Positions 63,843-64,000 of a stretch of 64,000 nucleotides of DNA are shown here, one piece after another. Position 1 is the first letter of the stretch. Each line of letters starts with the position of its first letter. Both the position numbers and the translations under genes were made by a program. The notes under the pieces were generated by a model, which was not told the origin of the DNA, ran no database searches, and saw nothing but the letters and a program-made list of their open reading frames with translations. The stretch is from JBEIHX01 sp040381075 (lineage in GTDB: Bacteria > Pseudomonadota > Alphaproteobacteria > Caulobacterales > Aquidulcibacteraceae), in assembly GCA_040381075.1 (NCBI GenBank), contig JBEIHX010000015.1:17572-81571 (forward strand). Direction: 5' to 3'.

Positions 63843-63853
63843 AGCGGGCGCAG

Positions 63854-63887
63854 AAAAACGCCCCCGGCCGTGAAGCTCGGGGGCGTT
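63854..63887 (-). terminator. Rho-independent terminator for the gene at the window's end
   Basis: AACGCCCCCG and CGGGGGCGTT form a perfect 10-bp stem over 11 bases. Read on the minus strand the stem runs into TTTTT, the classic terminator pattern. It lies 5 bases past the stop of the partial minus-strand gene. Confidence 0.8.
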
Positions 63888-63892
63888 GAAGG

Positions 63893-64000
63893 TTAGGCTT
63901 GGCGGGGTTGGCCCCAGCGACGACGGGCGAGCGCCCGGGCGGCGTCTACGGGCGTGACCTGGGCAGGCTGGCGACGCTTGGCCGGCTGGCCGGCGTCGAC
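63893..64000 (-). CDS. C-terminal end of an unknown protein (cut by window edge)
   Basis: Only 35 residues plus a TAA stop are visible; the end reads VTPVDAARALARRRWGQPRQA. Composition is Arg/Ala-rich. The terminator right behind it supports a real gene. The family cannot be named from so little. Confidence 0.55.
   Translation of the reverse strand, partial: VDAGQPAKRRQPAQVTPVDAARALARRRWGQPRQA

Overview
The window is high-GC DNA from an alphaproteobacterium. The main support is the unbroken str-S10-spc-alpha ribosomal cluster in alphaproteobacterial form: short adenylate kinase, and no infA or rpmJ between secY and rpsM. Other support comes from TonB-dependent uptake, Rieske oxygenases, a tuf gene next to fusA, and a helix-hairpin-helix coiled-coil envelope protein. 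A Caulobacterales/Hyphomonadaceae-like host is plausible, but that is inference from gene style and no search was run.

Bases 1-11100 look like a catabolic island. It holds a truncated SDR, an NTF2-like protein, a ThuA-like protein, a LuxR-type regulator, two more SDRs, two Rieske oxygenase alpha subunits, a decayed Rieske ferredoxin between them, and a TonB-dependent receptor. The likely role is uptake and oxidative attack on a ring compound of unknown identity. Bases 11100-12215 hold nothing recognisable.

Bases 12216-27600 are mixed: tRNA-Pro, a fasciclin protein, a gluconolactonase-like protein, dihydrofolate reductase, a VUT-type transporter, tRNA-Thr, a cytochrome c lipoprotein, an HCCA isomerase-lipocalin fusion, a DUF3604/PpiC/HupE operon, two RNA methyltransferases, and an OmpA protein followed by a long coiled-coil protein with an unusual WRxRYLxxRVRYLE repeat.

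Bases 27830-47520 hold tRNA-Arg and the ribosomal cluster on the minus strand (rpsL to rplQ). A good sigma70-type promoter can be seen upstream of rpsL and another upstream of rpsM, and a strong hairpin lies after tuf. Bases 47965-64000 hold ispE, a TPR lipoprotein, two glycosyltransferase-type genes, a frameshifted alkyltransferase-like gene, a PA0069-type radical SAM gene, three DUF805 genes, an M3 peptidase, a biotin-dependent acyl-CoA carboxylase alpha subunit, a GH5 lipoprotein, an NnrU protein and tRNA-Lys. Past the tRNA is a stretch of different character with inverted GTTAAC repeats, a terminator and a cut-off gene, which could be the edge of an integrated element.

A pattern across the whole window is that intergenic gaps repeatedly carry short tandem repeats of 12-16 bp. 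Each has its own unit sequence, and at least nine such arrays are present.
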